The notes under the pieces: model-generated
Seen by the model: only the letters and a program-made list of their open reading frames with translations
Database searches by the model: none
Told to the model about the DNA's origin: nothing
Made by a program: the position numbers and the translations under genes
Source: Chimonanthus salicifolius
Taxonomy: Eukaryota > Streptophyta > Magnoliopsida > Laurales > Calycanthaceae
Assembly: GCA_013350335.1 (NCBI GenBank)
Contig: CM023539.1
Span: forward strand, 47,540,631 to 47,604,630
DNA length: 64,000 nt
Direction: 5' to 3'
Shown: positions 49,675-61,970 of the stretch, one piece after another
How positions within the stretch are numbered: position 1 is the stretch's first letter
How the letters are laid out: each line of letters opens with the position of its first letter

Positions 49675-52636
49675 TCTCTCTCACCTGCTATGGAGAATAG
49701 GAAGAGATTCAAGAACAAAGGCGACGCATATAGAGAAGAATAGGGTGCGTTTTTGAAGAGAGAAGGTCCCCTTTCTGTGCCTAGTAGAAAGCCATGGGTG
49801 GTCATGCCTTCCTTCTTAAAAAAAAGCCACCGACTCCAACATTCTAAGCCCTCCTTTGACAAAAGAAAATATGAGAGAGAGAGAGTGTGTGTCCATGTCA
49901 TGTTATTCTTATACTACACTGAAGTTTTTTAAGAAAAAAAAAAAAATAGGGGACTGCAATCATTTCTTGAGCTAGTACACATTAGTACTGTACGGGCCAC
50001 AACCTTAAAACCCTTCTTTTTTAAGATCAAGATATTTAGGTGTCTCATTTGACTTATTCAGGCGTTTAATTTGACTAATCCTAGGTAATTTAGGAGTCCC
50101 ATTTGACTTAGCTATGCATTTCATTTGTACTAATTATTGGAGCATGTATAAACCTTTCTATCCTGTACATGTCGGATATAAACTATGGGAGTGACTTTTT
50201 TATATTGAGGAGGACTTGATTTCAAGACTTTTCCACATATAAAAGTGAGAATATGATCATCAAACTAATCCCTCGGAGTTACCCTACAGCCCTTCTTGCA
50301 TGAATAATGAATCTCATTCTTGCAGGGAAAAGAAATGAACATCATCACATGTAATTCCGACTTCTTGAAAGTTGAAACCAACATATGATCTTTCTCCTCT
50401 TCCATGAGACCTTCGAAGATCTCTGTTGATATGTCCTACATTTTAAAAATAATAATTAAGAAGAGAATAGAAGATTTGGTAGGTCAGAATGCGTTGATGG
50501 GTCACAATCAGAGGAGTCAATGAGGCTGCAGGATCTTTCCTTAGTTCTAAAACTCATGCAATTGTGATGAGGTCATCAAAGAGCATGAAATAGATGAGAT
50601 TGTCCATACTATGTTGAAATTTTACGGCCGACTCTAATATGGTAAAAATGGAATAAAAACTGTCAATGAAAATACCTATTGATAAATTTGATGATCATGA
50701 ATCCACCCGACCCAACTAGTGCAACAAACAACGACATGATCAGATTTTCAATCAAATTCAACAGTGCAATCCAATTGAGTTTCAGCTATACAATTCTGTT
50801 GAGTTTGGACGAGATCAAGGCCTGGCCCTGCATATAGACAGAGTAGGCCGGCGCCTAGGGCTCCCAAATACATATAAAATAACTTAGGATTACCCTAACT
50901 CCTTAACAGCATTCACTCCTGCACTTTTATCCCCATCTCCAACCATCGTTACACATCAGCCAACCCACATCAAAGTTTTCATTCTCTTCCTCTCACTTTC
51001 ACCTGCGGCCAAACCCCCATTGTGGGCGATGTCCCTGTGCTCAGTGAGTAATCTTTACAAGTTCCTTTCATCTTTTTCTTTTTCCTCTACTTCCGTTTTT
51101 CTTATATTTTTCCATGTAATTCTTATTTAAACATTTTGGTTTGGCATTCTTCTCTGTAGTCCTTTTGCTTGGCAATGTTGGAGGCCCTTGTAGACTTGTA
51201 GTTGTAGGGCTCAGCCGAACCCACTTGTTCCGTATTTCCATCCAAAGAACCGATAAAAACCTCACCCCTTTTGATTATTTTTTTACAAAAGTATTTGTTT
51301 TTTATATATTCTAATTTTAAACTATTTAAAGTTATTTATTAAAAATTCTTATTTGATTCCATCTTTCCTTTTTATTAAAACTTCATTATTCATTAAATAT
51401 TTAAATTGATTGAATTTAATTTATATATTTTATTATTTTTTTAATGTTGATATTTTGCACTGAAATTGATTCTGTGACTGTGATTAATCTTGTGTGGGTG
51501 GAGCAGCGTGCGTGTGATCATTTTCAACTAGTTCTCGTCTATTCGCAAATTAAATCAGGTTTTATTATTTTTTAATTTTGATTATTTAACTGTTAATTTT
51601 GTATTGGTTATCACTATCATTATTTGGATGTTTCACACATTGTAAAAAAATACTCATCTTAAGAATTTGCCTAGGCCCCTGAAATCTCAGGGTTGACACT
51701 GATGAGATTGACCTGAGTTTAGAGCAGATTAACTTGGATACATTTCCAACTCAGCAGCTGACTAGCTGTCGAGTCATGGGTCGACTTAGCCCACTCAGCA
51801 CCCGACATTGGCTGCCGAGTCATTTGCTGAATGGGCAGGTGCCAACTCGGCCAGATTACCGTGTCATAGTCGTGTGAAGCTGGAAACTCAGTCTTTTGGA
51901 TTATGGAAGGTAATACCTGAGGAAACGACCATGTCTTTACCATAAAGAACCATGTGTGGGGGTACCTTCTACTAAAGCAAGATGTGGCCCATATGGCTTT
52001 CCAAGAATGTAAGTAAGATTGTCTTGCAACTTTATTTAAAGATTTTTTATTTATTTAATTTAAATAAGTAAAATTAATAAATTGAGAGATTCAACTATGT
52101 TATTAATGATGAACTCTTCAACTATTTAAAAAATCACTCTTATTAAATTGATAAATTATATTTTATAAGCTATTTAAGTTACAACTAAAAATTAAATTTG
52201 GGTTGAATTTAATTCGACGAAATAAGTAGATTTGAAATATATTTGTACATGCCCAAATCAGATTGAAAAGCAAACCTACAAGAAACTCTTATATGAGTCA
52301 GTCTCTTTAAAACTGCTCTCACTTACAGTCAGGCTTAAAATTGTGGATAAATTGAATTCAATTAATAATTATAATTTGTGACCATCTTGAATCGATCAAA
52401 AGTTGCAATTAGTGGAGGGAAATGTGGAGATTGGATAATTATTGTTGTCTCAATCATCTGCACTTTTCCTAGATCCTCGCATAACTCTACTTTTTGTCTT
52501 TACTCTCGTTGAATTGATTTGTTTTAGGGGTCCCATCATTGTATTTTTGCTCCACAATTATACATTGAGAATAATAGCTTACTAATAAAAGTTTGGGCAT
52601 AAACAAGAATAGATAGAAGGACGCAATTTTTAGAAC
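49675..52636. other. Intergenic, AT-rich
   Basis: Upstream flank of the MYB-CC gene, then sequence without a supported gene. A GA repeat lies at about 49872-49886 and a SINE remnant at 50016-50285. Blocks of GACCC/GGGTT-like sequence occur near 50700-50830 and 51690-51850. Confidence 0.55.
50016..50285 (-). mobile_element. tRNA-derived SINE remnant, copy 5 (expanded)
   Basis: Begins with a plus-strand T run and aagatcaagatatttaggtg; later gagcatgtataaacc, gtacatgtcgg and gaggaggacttgatttc match other SINE copies in order. An extra partly repeated stretch (tcatttgactta occurs twice, about 50045-50120) makes it longer. Confidence 0.45.
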
Positions 52637-52830
52637 GGGTAAAATTTATTAGGAGATATGGAATGGAGTGAAATTTCTATTTTACTCCTACAGATATACC
52701 ATTCATCAAGTATCGGTGTACCGATATGCATAACGGCATGTTATCGGTATACTTGTATTTGTTGAGCGGTATACCGGTAGAGATAAATAGAAATTTCACT
52801 CTATCCCGTGTCTCTTTACAAATTTTGTCC
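52637..52830. mobile_element. MITE with about 49-bp terminal inverted repeats
   Basis: The left end (about 52637-52685) and the right end (about 52782-52830) are inverted repeats over about 49 bp with roughly ten mismatches. They share the exact core gagtgaaatttctattt. The interior also folds (catcaagtatcggtgta / tacttgtatttgttgagcgg). No coding potential. A partial relative is at 46165-46300. Confidence 0.7.
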
Positions 52831-53867
52831 GTGTTAAGATGACTGACTTAGATAAAATTATGTTGATAAATTCTAAATTTATGTTGATTTACATAAATAC
52901 TTTCAACAAAACATTTTTAAGAGATTGTTTGTTAGAGAGTAATTTTATAGAAAATATTTTAGAATTCTATTCATATTATCTAACAAGTTTATAAAATTCA
53001 AGTTTGTAATGAATTATGATGACTCAATGGTAGTTTATATTGAATTTTTATTTTCATTCAACCCGAGGAAATCTGATCAAGATCAAGATTGGAAGGTCGT
53101 TCGTGACTATTAGAAAAATGGTGATTTGTGCTGTTAGAGAGAGGCAACCCAATCAAAGAGTACTTAATTTGTATTGAAATTTCATAATCTTATTAGTTAG
53201 ACTAAAAACTTTGAAACTTAGTTTGGTCGTAGCTCGCCTTCTTAAATATCGGCTAAAATTTAACTAAATTATTCTAGTTTTTTTAAAAAAAATTAATGAA
53301 AATTTAGGTGAATGGAGAAAAGAATGTGGAATTCATTCTAGTTCATTTTCCTTCTTTTCTTTTCTTTTCTTTTCCATCATTTCACTATGGGTATGTCTGT
53401 GACTTTGTTTATTTTTTCAGAAAGAAAAAAGAAATCATAGATAAAAAAGTTTTTCCTTCAAAATTTTGATGAAGAACCATTTTCTATAAAGTATGTTTTT
53501 TTTTTAAAGTTTGTTTACTGTAATTACATATGGTGGTGAGAAATCACCCCATAAAAGATAAAGAAATTAAGTAGATCAATTTTAATCCATTTCATCAGTC
53601 AAAATATATAATAGAAGGGCTTTATTAATGCATATAAAAATTATATGAAGCTTAAAAATATAGTTCAAAATGAATATGTCTTGTATTTAAGTAACTATAA
53701 AATATGAAAAAACACCGAAGAACATTAAATAGAAGGTTTCACCATGCATTGACGAAATTGTCGAGTCACATGATGTTTAGATTAAAACATCTAGAGTTTC
53801 TACCCACAATGTTTTAAAAGTCCACACAGAAGAAAAGGAATATGGTTAGGTGTAGGTGTTTTTCCGC

Positions 53868-54105
53868 CTACAATATTTTGTTTGATGATCGAAGGTGTTC
53901 AGACGTCTCATTTTAAGGAGATTTTATTCGACTAATCTCTCAGAGTATATGCACACCTCTTTAAATAGTATATACTTATACTGGATTCAAGCGATGAAGA
54001 GTAATTCTATTGACAGTGGCCCATAAGGATTTGAGTGTGACCGAACTCAAGACCTCCTCTTCGTGACTGTCATGCCAACTCTCTCTAGGTTTTAGCCCAC
54101 AATAT
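53868..54105 (-). mobile_element. tRNA-derived SINE, copy 6
   Basis: On the minus strand a tRNA-like head contains gagagttggcatgac (A-box region) and gagttcggtcac (B-box-like, about 54052-54041). The body resembles the SINE at 38439-38627, but the poly-A tail has decayed. Confidence 0.55.
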
Positions 54106-54420
54106 TTAAAAATATGTGAAAATATCCAGACCCATTTTCATCCATTTCTTCACAAAATTCTCACCCATCGAATTAAAAAATGATGATATTTCTGTTTTTC
54201 TATTTTTTTTAGATTTTTGGTATTTTAGAACGACCCAAAATATACTAGAATTTGAAGTACCCAAAACAACACCAAATTCTGGTTTCTAAAACTTGATCGC
54301 CATAGTTGATATGGTTCCCACTTGTCATATAGGAAATAATTTTGAGAAGTAAATTTGGAAAAAGAATAATCCAAAGGAGTTCAACTTTAAAGTCCGCCAA
54401 AACAGATATTCTGTTCTTCA

Positions 54421-54425
<5 letters not shown>

Positions 54426-54497
<72 letters not shown>
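54426..54497. repeat. (TA)n microsatellite
   Basis: About 72 bases of uninterrupted AT dinucleotide. A shorter (TA)n lies at about 56245-56273. Confidence 0.95.
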
Positions 54498-54498
<1 letters not shown>

Positions 54499-56241
54499 GC
54501 CATTTCAACGTTTTTCGAGTCTAGATATTAAATTAAAAAAAAATTGACCTATTTTAGTTTTAGCAATTTTTCAATGTATTAGATATTTACTGATTTTCTA
54601 ATTCAGATACTTATAAGAACCTGACTCTGGAAGTGGAGGTCATGTTAGATTTACGCTCAATCTCAAAGGACCACTCTCCATTGAACTTCTTCAGTGTATG
54701 TAGATTGAGAGATTTATACGTACTCTAAAAATTAGTAGAATGAGACGATTCAATACTTTAGATAAAGAAAAGCTTGAAGTAAGTGTTGCAATTAGATGAG
54801 AACTGGTCTCTCTCTCACAAGTCACAACCATTGCTCACAGCTCTCAGCACAAGCACATCAAATCTGAGGAAAAATCAAAGAAAGCAAAAGTGGAAGTTGA
54901 ATACCATTTTTCATATTCCCCAAAGAATATATGCTTTCTTCTTTGACAATCAAAGGAAGATTCCTCTTCTCTACTGCTCTTAAAAACTTACTTCCCCATT
55001 AAAAAATCGTTTGCGCCTGCAATATTCCTCTATCCTTTGATGGGAAAGACCTTTCTCACTCTTACTTTCAAAGAAATTTAAGTTATTTTTAAGATATTAT
55101 TCTTGTCAAAAAATATATTCTTATTGTGAGTAAAAAGGAAGTCTATTCTAAATGAGTTTTTAATTAACTCAAAATATTTTGGATTATGTGAGAACAAAAC
55201 TCTTTCATATTGATTAAAATTCTAAATGTGTCTTCTGATCATCATTAATTATGGGCTCATGGCAACTGCCATTGTTGTCGAAGAGCGGCTTTCATATAAG
55301 TCATACTTTAAAAATTAATTAATATTAGATGATAATAACTTTAGATTTTTAAGTTTATAAATCAACAATAATAAAAATTAATTTCAATCTAATGATAAGT
55401 ATTGTACTCTAATAGTGGTTGTGGTTGTAAACTTGAAATGTGACAAATGAGTTACAACATGGCCTCCCTTTGTTAGACCTTCTTCTATAAATATATGCGC
55501 TTAATTTTAAAAGATTTTGTAACCATTTATAACTCAACTAATGAACATGCAACTTGCTTTCATACCAAATATTCTCTGGAACTGACGAAACACAAAAAGT
55601 TAAGTTCTTTCTCCTGTTTTATACTAAATTATTCCAACTTAAACACTTATACTTTTCAATCAAATTTTACTAAATACGTGACAAGTTATTGATGAATCTT
55701 AAGAGTAGTAAACAAACATATTTTGCTTGTAAGTTAATTCCAATTAGAAAGTTGGTTGCTATAGATTATTAGAGATAAAACTTTGTATCGTAAATCGAAT
55801 ATTTCATGCATGAAAAATGGGACAATAATTTAATTAGAACTTCCAGCTTGGAAAAAGCCAAGATTATCTATCGGACTAAACAATTGCCAAAGCAAAATAT
55901 AAACAAAAAGACTCAATATATTAATTCGACATATGTGGAATCTTAAGAACCGATATTCTAATATTATTACATAAAGGGAAATATCGGTGGGTCCGATACG
56001 CTACGATTATATTCGACCTAAAAATTCAAACCTCAGGAAAAGATGAGGTAGTTATCTTCTTGGCTTTTTAGCACTTGTAAAAAGTTTGGTCTGAGGGATT
56101 TTGTTATTAGCTTCAATTTCAAGCGGTTGTGTGCTTTGGCACTTATTCCTTTTGAGTCGAGTTGAAGTGGGGCCCTTGTCATGTATGAACTCTAAAGAGA
56201 AGGGTTCAAGTGGGCTCCACTTAATACATATCTAACTAGAA

Positions 56242-56264
<23 letters not shown>
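54498..56264. other. Intergenic, AT-rich
   Basis: No supported gene. A short CGATAT-type block (ccgatattc, atatcggtgggtccgatac) lies at about 55950-56000. Confidence 0.5.
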
Positions 56265-56278
<14 letters not shown>

Positions 56279-56545
56279 TAGTAGTTTGTTAGGTAGAGTG
56301 ATCAAAATCTTTTATAAATTTTTAAATATTCCTCTATATGTTTGCTTCAATAATTTCTCTTCAAACTAGACTAACCATTCCGTTCACCTTAGGAATCTTC
56401 TAAGTCCACATCAATTAACCTAAGACCTGACTAATATCACTTATTAAGACTTAGGTATCCATCTTCAAAAACTAACATATTAGGTGGAATGACTTAAGTA
56501 CTTTATAAATCCCTAAATCTCTTTACATTTCCATTGTAGGACTCA
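56265..56545 (-). mobile_element. Second TRIM-like remnant, degenerate
   Basis: Two similar segments (about 56265-56385 and 56445-56545) share words such as gttaggtagagtgatc / attaggtggaatgactt and tttataaat(t/c)(t/c)(t/c)taaat. Between them tcacttattaagact aligns with the primer-binding junction of the element at 47070-47590. Confidence 0.4.
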
Positions 56546-56599
56546 TTTGCAGCCCCAAAAATAATTGTTTAAATCTATATTAGATCAATGCCTAGAATG

Positions 56600-56983
56600 G
56601 GTTATTTCTAAGATTGGATCAAGCAACAATGTCTAAGGGTATTTTAGAATTGAATTCTTTGGGGGAGATTCTTGGAAGCATAGTAGGAGACTCCAAAGTA
56701 ATAGTGGAGTGGGCAAGCGGTTCCAATTGTCTTTGAATTTTCTTGGATAAAGTCAAAAAGATTCGTCGCTTTATCTCCACCCACAACTTATTTGGTCTTC
56801 TCGATCAGCAAACTCTGTGGTTGATGAATTGGCTAAAAAAGAGGTATCATTGACAATAGAAAGAGTTATCCGTCTATTGTAATTAAAGGAGTCTCTATTG
56901 TAGCTAAGAGACCTATTAGTCGTCTTTTGCTATTGTTTTTATTTTAACATTTAATAAATAACACAATTATCTTTTAAAAAAAA
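56600..56983 (+). mobile_element. LINE RNase H fragment with 3' tail
   Basis: Reads LGEILGSIVGDSKVIVEWAS, NFLDKVKKIRRFIS and (after a frame change) SANSVVDELAKKE, an RNase H C-terminal half of a plant L1 LINE. It is followed by a non-coding tail and a short poly-A at about 56975-56983. Confidence 0.6.
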
Positions 56984-57067
56984 CAATTTATAGTGAGTCT
57001 GGATTTCATGTCTAAATACGTCGAGCAATTTATAGTGAGTCTGGATTTCATGTCTAAATACGTCGAG
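56984..57067. repeat. Perfect 42-bp tandem duplication
   Basis: The unit starting caatttatagtgagtctgg and ending aaatacgtcgag occurs at 56984-57025 and again, identical, at 57026-57067. It lies directly after the LINE poly-A. Confidence 0.95.
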
Positions 57068-58265
57068 TTCTTTCTACATAATGTATAAGCAATGTGCAAG
57101 TCAATTAAAAAGTGTCACATCATCATTTACATTTTATGTTAAATATTATTTTAACAAAGACAAGACATGCAAAATAAAATGCAAACGTATATAATATGTA
57201 AAGAAAAATACAAATCAATTTGTAAAAAAAAAAAATGTAAAATGCATAACAATATGCAGAGGAAGATGTGAAATGAAAATGTAAAATATAATAATATGTA
57301 AGATAAAATACAAATGATAATGTGAGGTACTTGCAAATTGCTCTATTCATATTAGAGAGAATATGCTATTAATTTGCACGCATATTCATTGACTCATTTA
57401 ATTACAGAGAATATGCAATCAATTTATTTTAATTTATTCACTCATTTATAATGATTTTATTTTAAAATTAAAATTTAATAATAAATTTAAAAATATATAT
57501 GAAGAGATTCACTACTCTATTAAAGAGATGAGGAAATTTCCAAACTAGACTTTAGTCTTTTTGCAAGAAAGAAAAATGGCATGAGTTCATTGACTTGTGA
57601 CGTCACATTGCTGAGGGCTGAGGGTGACGAACTGACGAAGTTTGAGAGAACATATCCAAAAGTAAAATTCTTGGTTCCATTACTTCATGAAATTAAATGG
57701 TTACTTCATATTAATATTAATACATATTTTAAGCATTTGCAGATACATTTGGACCCAGTAAATGGCTCAGATAGGGTCGTAGTTGATTCGGGTCTCTGAC
57801 TCTTTATGTCAAATCTACTCAAACTTATTTAGTTATTTAATTAAATAAATTAAGCCTATAATAGTAATAATGAGGATAATAAGACTGACTGACCTATGAA
57901 TCAACACTTCCCTACCAGAAATGACAAGGTTATTTCATCCCATGCCACCAACGAATTAAACAATCCAACGTTCATGAAATAATATTTCTAAAAATTATTA
58001 ATTAAAAAAAATAAAAAAGTAATAATGCCATTACGACTCAATTCATGTCTACAAAGCAATTAACAAAGTATATGTCATCCAGCCCAATAATCAAGAAGTA
58101 GAACCAACTCATGTCAGGCAGGAATCGACTGATACAGTGGGAATGGCTGATGAAGACGATAAAATAATGTTGCAGAGATCGTTTTCAAAAAAAAAAAAAT
58201 AATAATGTTGCAGAGTGCAATGTATCTTCATAACACACAGCTTTCAGACATTCTCAAGTACCTTT
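57068..58265. other. Intergenic, AT-rich
   Basis: No supported gene. A 72-codon frame at 57581-57799 has no family resemblance. Confidence 0.5.
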
Positions 58266-59350
58266 TTAAAAAATCAAGTACTCAACAGAACTGAATGTTG
58301 CAGGGGAAAAATCCAACGAAGTTTCGTTCATTTTCCGATGGGATGAAACATAAACCATCTCATCCCTGGTCAAAACATTACCCAAGAAACAGAAAACTAA
58401 AGATCGATAAGCAACAAGATGGATCCTCATTATTCTCATTGTTGGCAGTTTATCAAAGCCCTCTATACCAACCTGTTTGACGGTGATATCTTCCATTGCA
58501 TCTCATATCCTGAAGACCTTCCTCTACCATTTGTACTCATTGGTAACTTCCCAGACCAGCTTATCCATGAACTGACACTTCTTGTCAAAACCCCAACCTG
58601 GGTTGCTCTGCACGATAATTCCAGAAGGACTAGACATGGTTACATTCATTGCTTAATCATGACAAAATCAACACTAAGGTTCCATGATAAAGATACAGAT
58701 TATAAACACTCCTTAATGTCTCAGTTACAACATGTTTTATATATGCTCACAAGCAGTATCAAACAGCCAATATGTCTCAAATTTCACTTTCGGATGTGAT
58801 ATTTGAGGTACTATCAAGCCCCATTACCTCCTCTCCATAATGACCATCTGAACTGTGAGCATCTGTACAACTGATACATCAGCCATATGAGTGATGCAGC
58901 TGACACAAGGCTTTAGCGGACTTTTTTTCTAATTATCTTTTATGCTGCCCAAGTACAGTTAATGTGCAGATAGATTCCATCAGTGTATCAGCAGATGCAT
59001 GTAAGTTTTTGAAAAGACTGACTGGAAGAGGGAAGGGAGGACCAAAACTCTCACAAGTTGGACTGTTCATGTAGGTGATCCATCAAGTAGTGCCGGGGAT
59101 TCAGGGTAAGCACATTTCTTTGGGAGCACTGGATGACTACAACCACAAATGCTATTTCATCATGATTAGGAGAAGGAAACTCCATCATAAACTCTATCTC
59201 AAACTAAGTTCCATGACATCAACAGTAAGTGCACAAATCTATGTACACATCAGGAATGTTCTTCAACCCGACGACCGAGGTGCATTGAATTGGATAAATA
59301 ATCCCATGGTTCAAAATATCAGCCTCAGTCAGTGCATTTGTCCATGCTGA
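58266..59350 (-). other. Unassigned candidate coding remnant
   Basis: I do not recognise this. On the minus strand several open stretches with balanced amino-acid composition lie in order. They are 59345-59220 (WTNALTEADILNHGIIYPIQ onward), 59205-59060 (FEIEFMMEFPSPNHDEIAF onward), 59085-58940 (NSPTCESFGPPFPLPVSLF onward) and 58640-58473 (LELSCRATQVGVLTRSVSS onward). They are in different frames, with possible but weak splice sites. The plus strand also has open frames (58419-58799, 59075-59350), so the strand is not settled. It could be a decayed gene, part of a gene with exons I could not link, or chance. Confidence 0.3.
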
Positions 59351-60131
59351 GACACAATATGAACAAGCTGAAAATAACAGTAATCAATGATTTATGGGCG
59401 TGAGATTCTAAAAAACACCCTAAAGAATCTATTAAAAAAACTTGTTTGTGTTTAATCTAACATATGGCATATTGTCAGTTCCTGTAAGGCTATTTATGTC
59501 CTATATTGTGGGAGGTGGGGGTGGGGGTGTGAAAAGGTAACTCAATCTGTAACTCAAGTCGGTTTTGATCAATCTGCCCATGTATTTCCTGTCTCTTTTT
59601 GATTTTCCCAAAGGAGTGGCCATTCAGTGGAAAAATTGTTTCAGCAGGTTCCTTTGAGGAGATCAGGAGGGAAGAGGAAAGTACATTTGGTGGCTTGGTC
59701 AGAGGTCACCAAACCTAAATCCAAAGGTGGATTAGATTTGGTTCCTATCCGAGTGAGGAATGAAGCTTTGTTATGCAAGAGAAGTTGGCGTTTTGGTAAA
59801 AAAGTTAAAGTCTTAGGGTCCGAGTGCTAACTGCTAAATATGGTTCCTCGAACGTAAATGGGTGGACTTTGGGAGAAGAAGTGGAGAAGTTGGGTTCCAG
59901 GGTGCTCAAAGATTGGTGGAGAGTGAGTCAAGGCAGGTCTGAGGTTGGGAATCTTTTTAGAGAGAGGCTTCGTCTTTTGGTCGGAAGGGTAATCAGACTT
60001 CTTTCTGGAAAGACCTATGGCTGGGGGATAGGCCTTTGATGGAGAGGTTCCCGAGATTGTTTAGGGCAGCCAGGAATAAGCAGACGTTAGTGCAAGAGGT
60101 TTTTAGTGTGGGCAACCAAGGTTCGACGTGA

Positions 60132-60893
60132 CAACTTGATGCAGGACAACTAATAGGGTGACCCTAAATGCCTAATGTGGTCCCTAAAAGTTAAAAAAAG
60201 AATGAAAATAATGCACCCTAAAATTAACATGGGCTGAAATTAAAATTTTAATTACCAAATACAACTAATGAATATAAAATTTACCACAAATAAATAAGAT
60301 GTTAATGCAAAGCAAGTTCCAAAATTAAATGACTCACACGTGGGCTGTAACTTGTAACTTAGGTTGCGGCAACTGCAACTAAAGGATATGAATGGAATTA
60401 CATAAAAGATGGCTTTAGGGCAACCACGAAGGAATAGGAAAGGACTTGCTGCACTAACGAAGGGGCTGCAAGGTAACGGACGTTCCAGCGAGTGAAAGAT
60501 GGCTGCGGCAACCAAAGGGGACAGATCTGGGTGGCTTAAAGGGGACGAAGGTGAAGAAGGAGAAAAGAGAAGAAGACAAGAGAGGGGTAGAAGGGAAAGA
60601 GAAGTACCTGAAGAAGAAGAATGGCCTCACACCAAGCCTCTCGCTTAAGGAATCACTCCCGAATCTGAAAATCGCACCTTACAAGGTATTTTTGCGAAAA
60701 TCTCAATATTTATTCCTTAAAATCTGTCTTTGCCTCATGGAGGCTACAACTTATATAAACATCTCCTTACTAAAAATAAACCTATCTAAAAATAACAATA
60801 GAAAACTGAAAATAGCCAAAATACGAAAATGGAAAGCAAAGTAAATGGAAAGTCCAGATCTGAAGAATCTGTAGAATGCTCCGCATCACAACT
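60132..60893. mobile_element. Solo LTR in the LINE (LTR 60137-60888, 5-bp target duplication caact)
   Basis: The 752-bp insert starts tgatgcaggac and ends ctccgcatca, so its ends form the inverted repeat TGATGC/GCATCA with TG..CA termini. It is flanked by caact at 60132-60136 and 60889-60893. Removing it restores continuous LINE coding sequence. It has a TATA-like cttatataaac at about 60747-60757 and no internal retrotransposon genes, the expected result of LTR-LTR recombination. Confidence 0.85.
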
Positions 60894-61626
60894 TGATTTT
60901 AGGAGAGAGCTTAGGACCTTTGAGGTGGACAGTTTAAACGAGCTCAAAGCCCAGTTGGGGGAATTTCAGTTGGATTTAGATTGTGAAGATGAATTGGTGT
61001 GACGGGCGATTCTTCTGGGTCTTCTCAGTCAAATCCTTGACCGAGTTAGCTTCGCAGTGTTTGGATGGCTCATCGGTTCCTCAGTCCCTTGTTTGGAATA
61101 GTATGGGCCCCCCTATAGTTCAAATGTTTACTTGGTGTAGTGCGAAGAGGAGGATATTGACTAGGGTGGAACTTAGGAGAAGAGGTCTCTTGGGTTTGGA
61201 CGGCGATTCCGTGTGTCTTCTCTGTGAGTTGGCAGAAGAATCTATTGATCATCTTTTTGTTACTTGTCCAATGGCATGGAGAATGTGGAGTGGCTTTGTC
61301 AACCTAATGGATGTCTCTTGGACCAGCCTTGGTTCTTGGGAGGGGGTAATGGAGTTTTGGTCTTCTTCCCATTTGTGCTTCAGGAGAAAGCTTGCTTGGA
61401 TTACCATTCCAACCGTGGTCTTGTGGTCCATTTGGAAGGAAAGCAATTCCAAGATTTTTGAGGGGAAGGCTTTGGAGTTTAGTGAGCTCTTCCAAAATGC
61501 TAAGTGGAGGTTGTGTTTGTGGCTTTGCGCTAACAAGGATTTCAAAGATTTCAAAGCTGGAGATTTGTTCTTGTCTTGGGAGGATTGTTTGAAGTCGAAG
61601 CCCCGGAAAAGAAAGCCTTGGGTCGA

Positions 61627-61970
61627 ACACTCACCCCCTCCTAGTGAGACTCGGAAATTTAACGTTGATGGAGCCTCCAGGGGTAAACTCGGACCGGCTG
61701 GGATTGGAGGTGTTCTTAGGGATCATTCAGGCTCTACTAGTATCCTGTTCTAGAAGACTGTAGGGATCAAGGATTCTAATGAGGCAGAACCTCTTAGTAC
61801 ACTCACCCCCTCCTAGTGAGACTCGGAAATTTAACGTTGATGGAGCCTCCAGGGGTAAACTCGGACCGGCTGGGATTGGCGGTGTTCTTAGGGATCATTC
61901 AGGCTCTACTAGTATCCTGTTCTAAAAGACTGTAGGGATCAAGGATTCTAATGAGGCAGAACTTCTTAGT
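61627..61970 (+). repeat. 172-bp tandem duplication inside the LINE RNase H region
   Basis: The unit starting acactcaccccctcctag at 61627-61798 is repeated at 61799-61970 with only about three differences. Its length is not a multiple of three, so it breaks the reading frame. Each copy also has a stop in the expected frame just after SILF (TAG in the first, TAA in the second). Confidence 0.93.

Noticed and set aside
54426..54497. Possible CRISPR-like or satellite array
   Set aside because: It is a plain AT dinucleotide run in plant DNA; no spacer structure exists anywhere in the window.
60132..60893. DNA transposon with an 8-10 bp target duplication
   Set aside because: Shifting the boundary gives TG..CA termini, a 6-bp terminal inverted repeat and a standard 5-bp duplication, which fits a solo LTR better.
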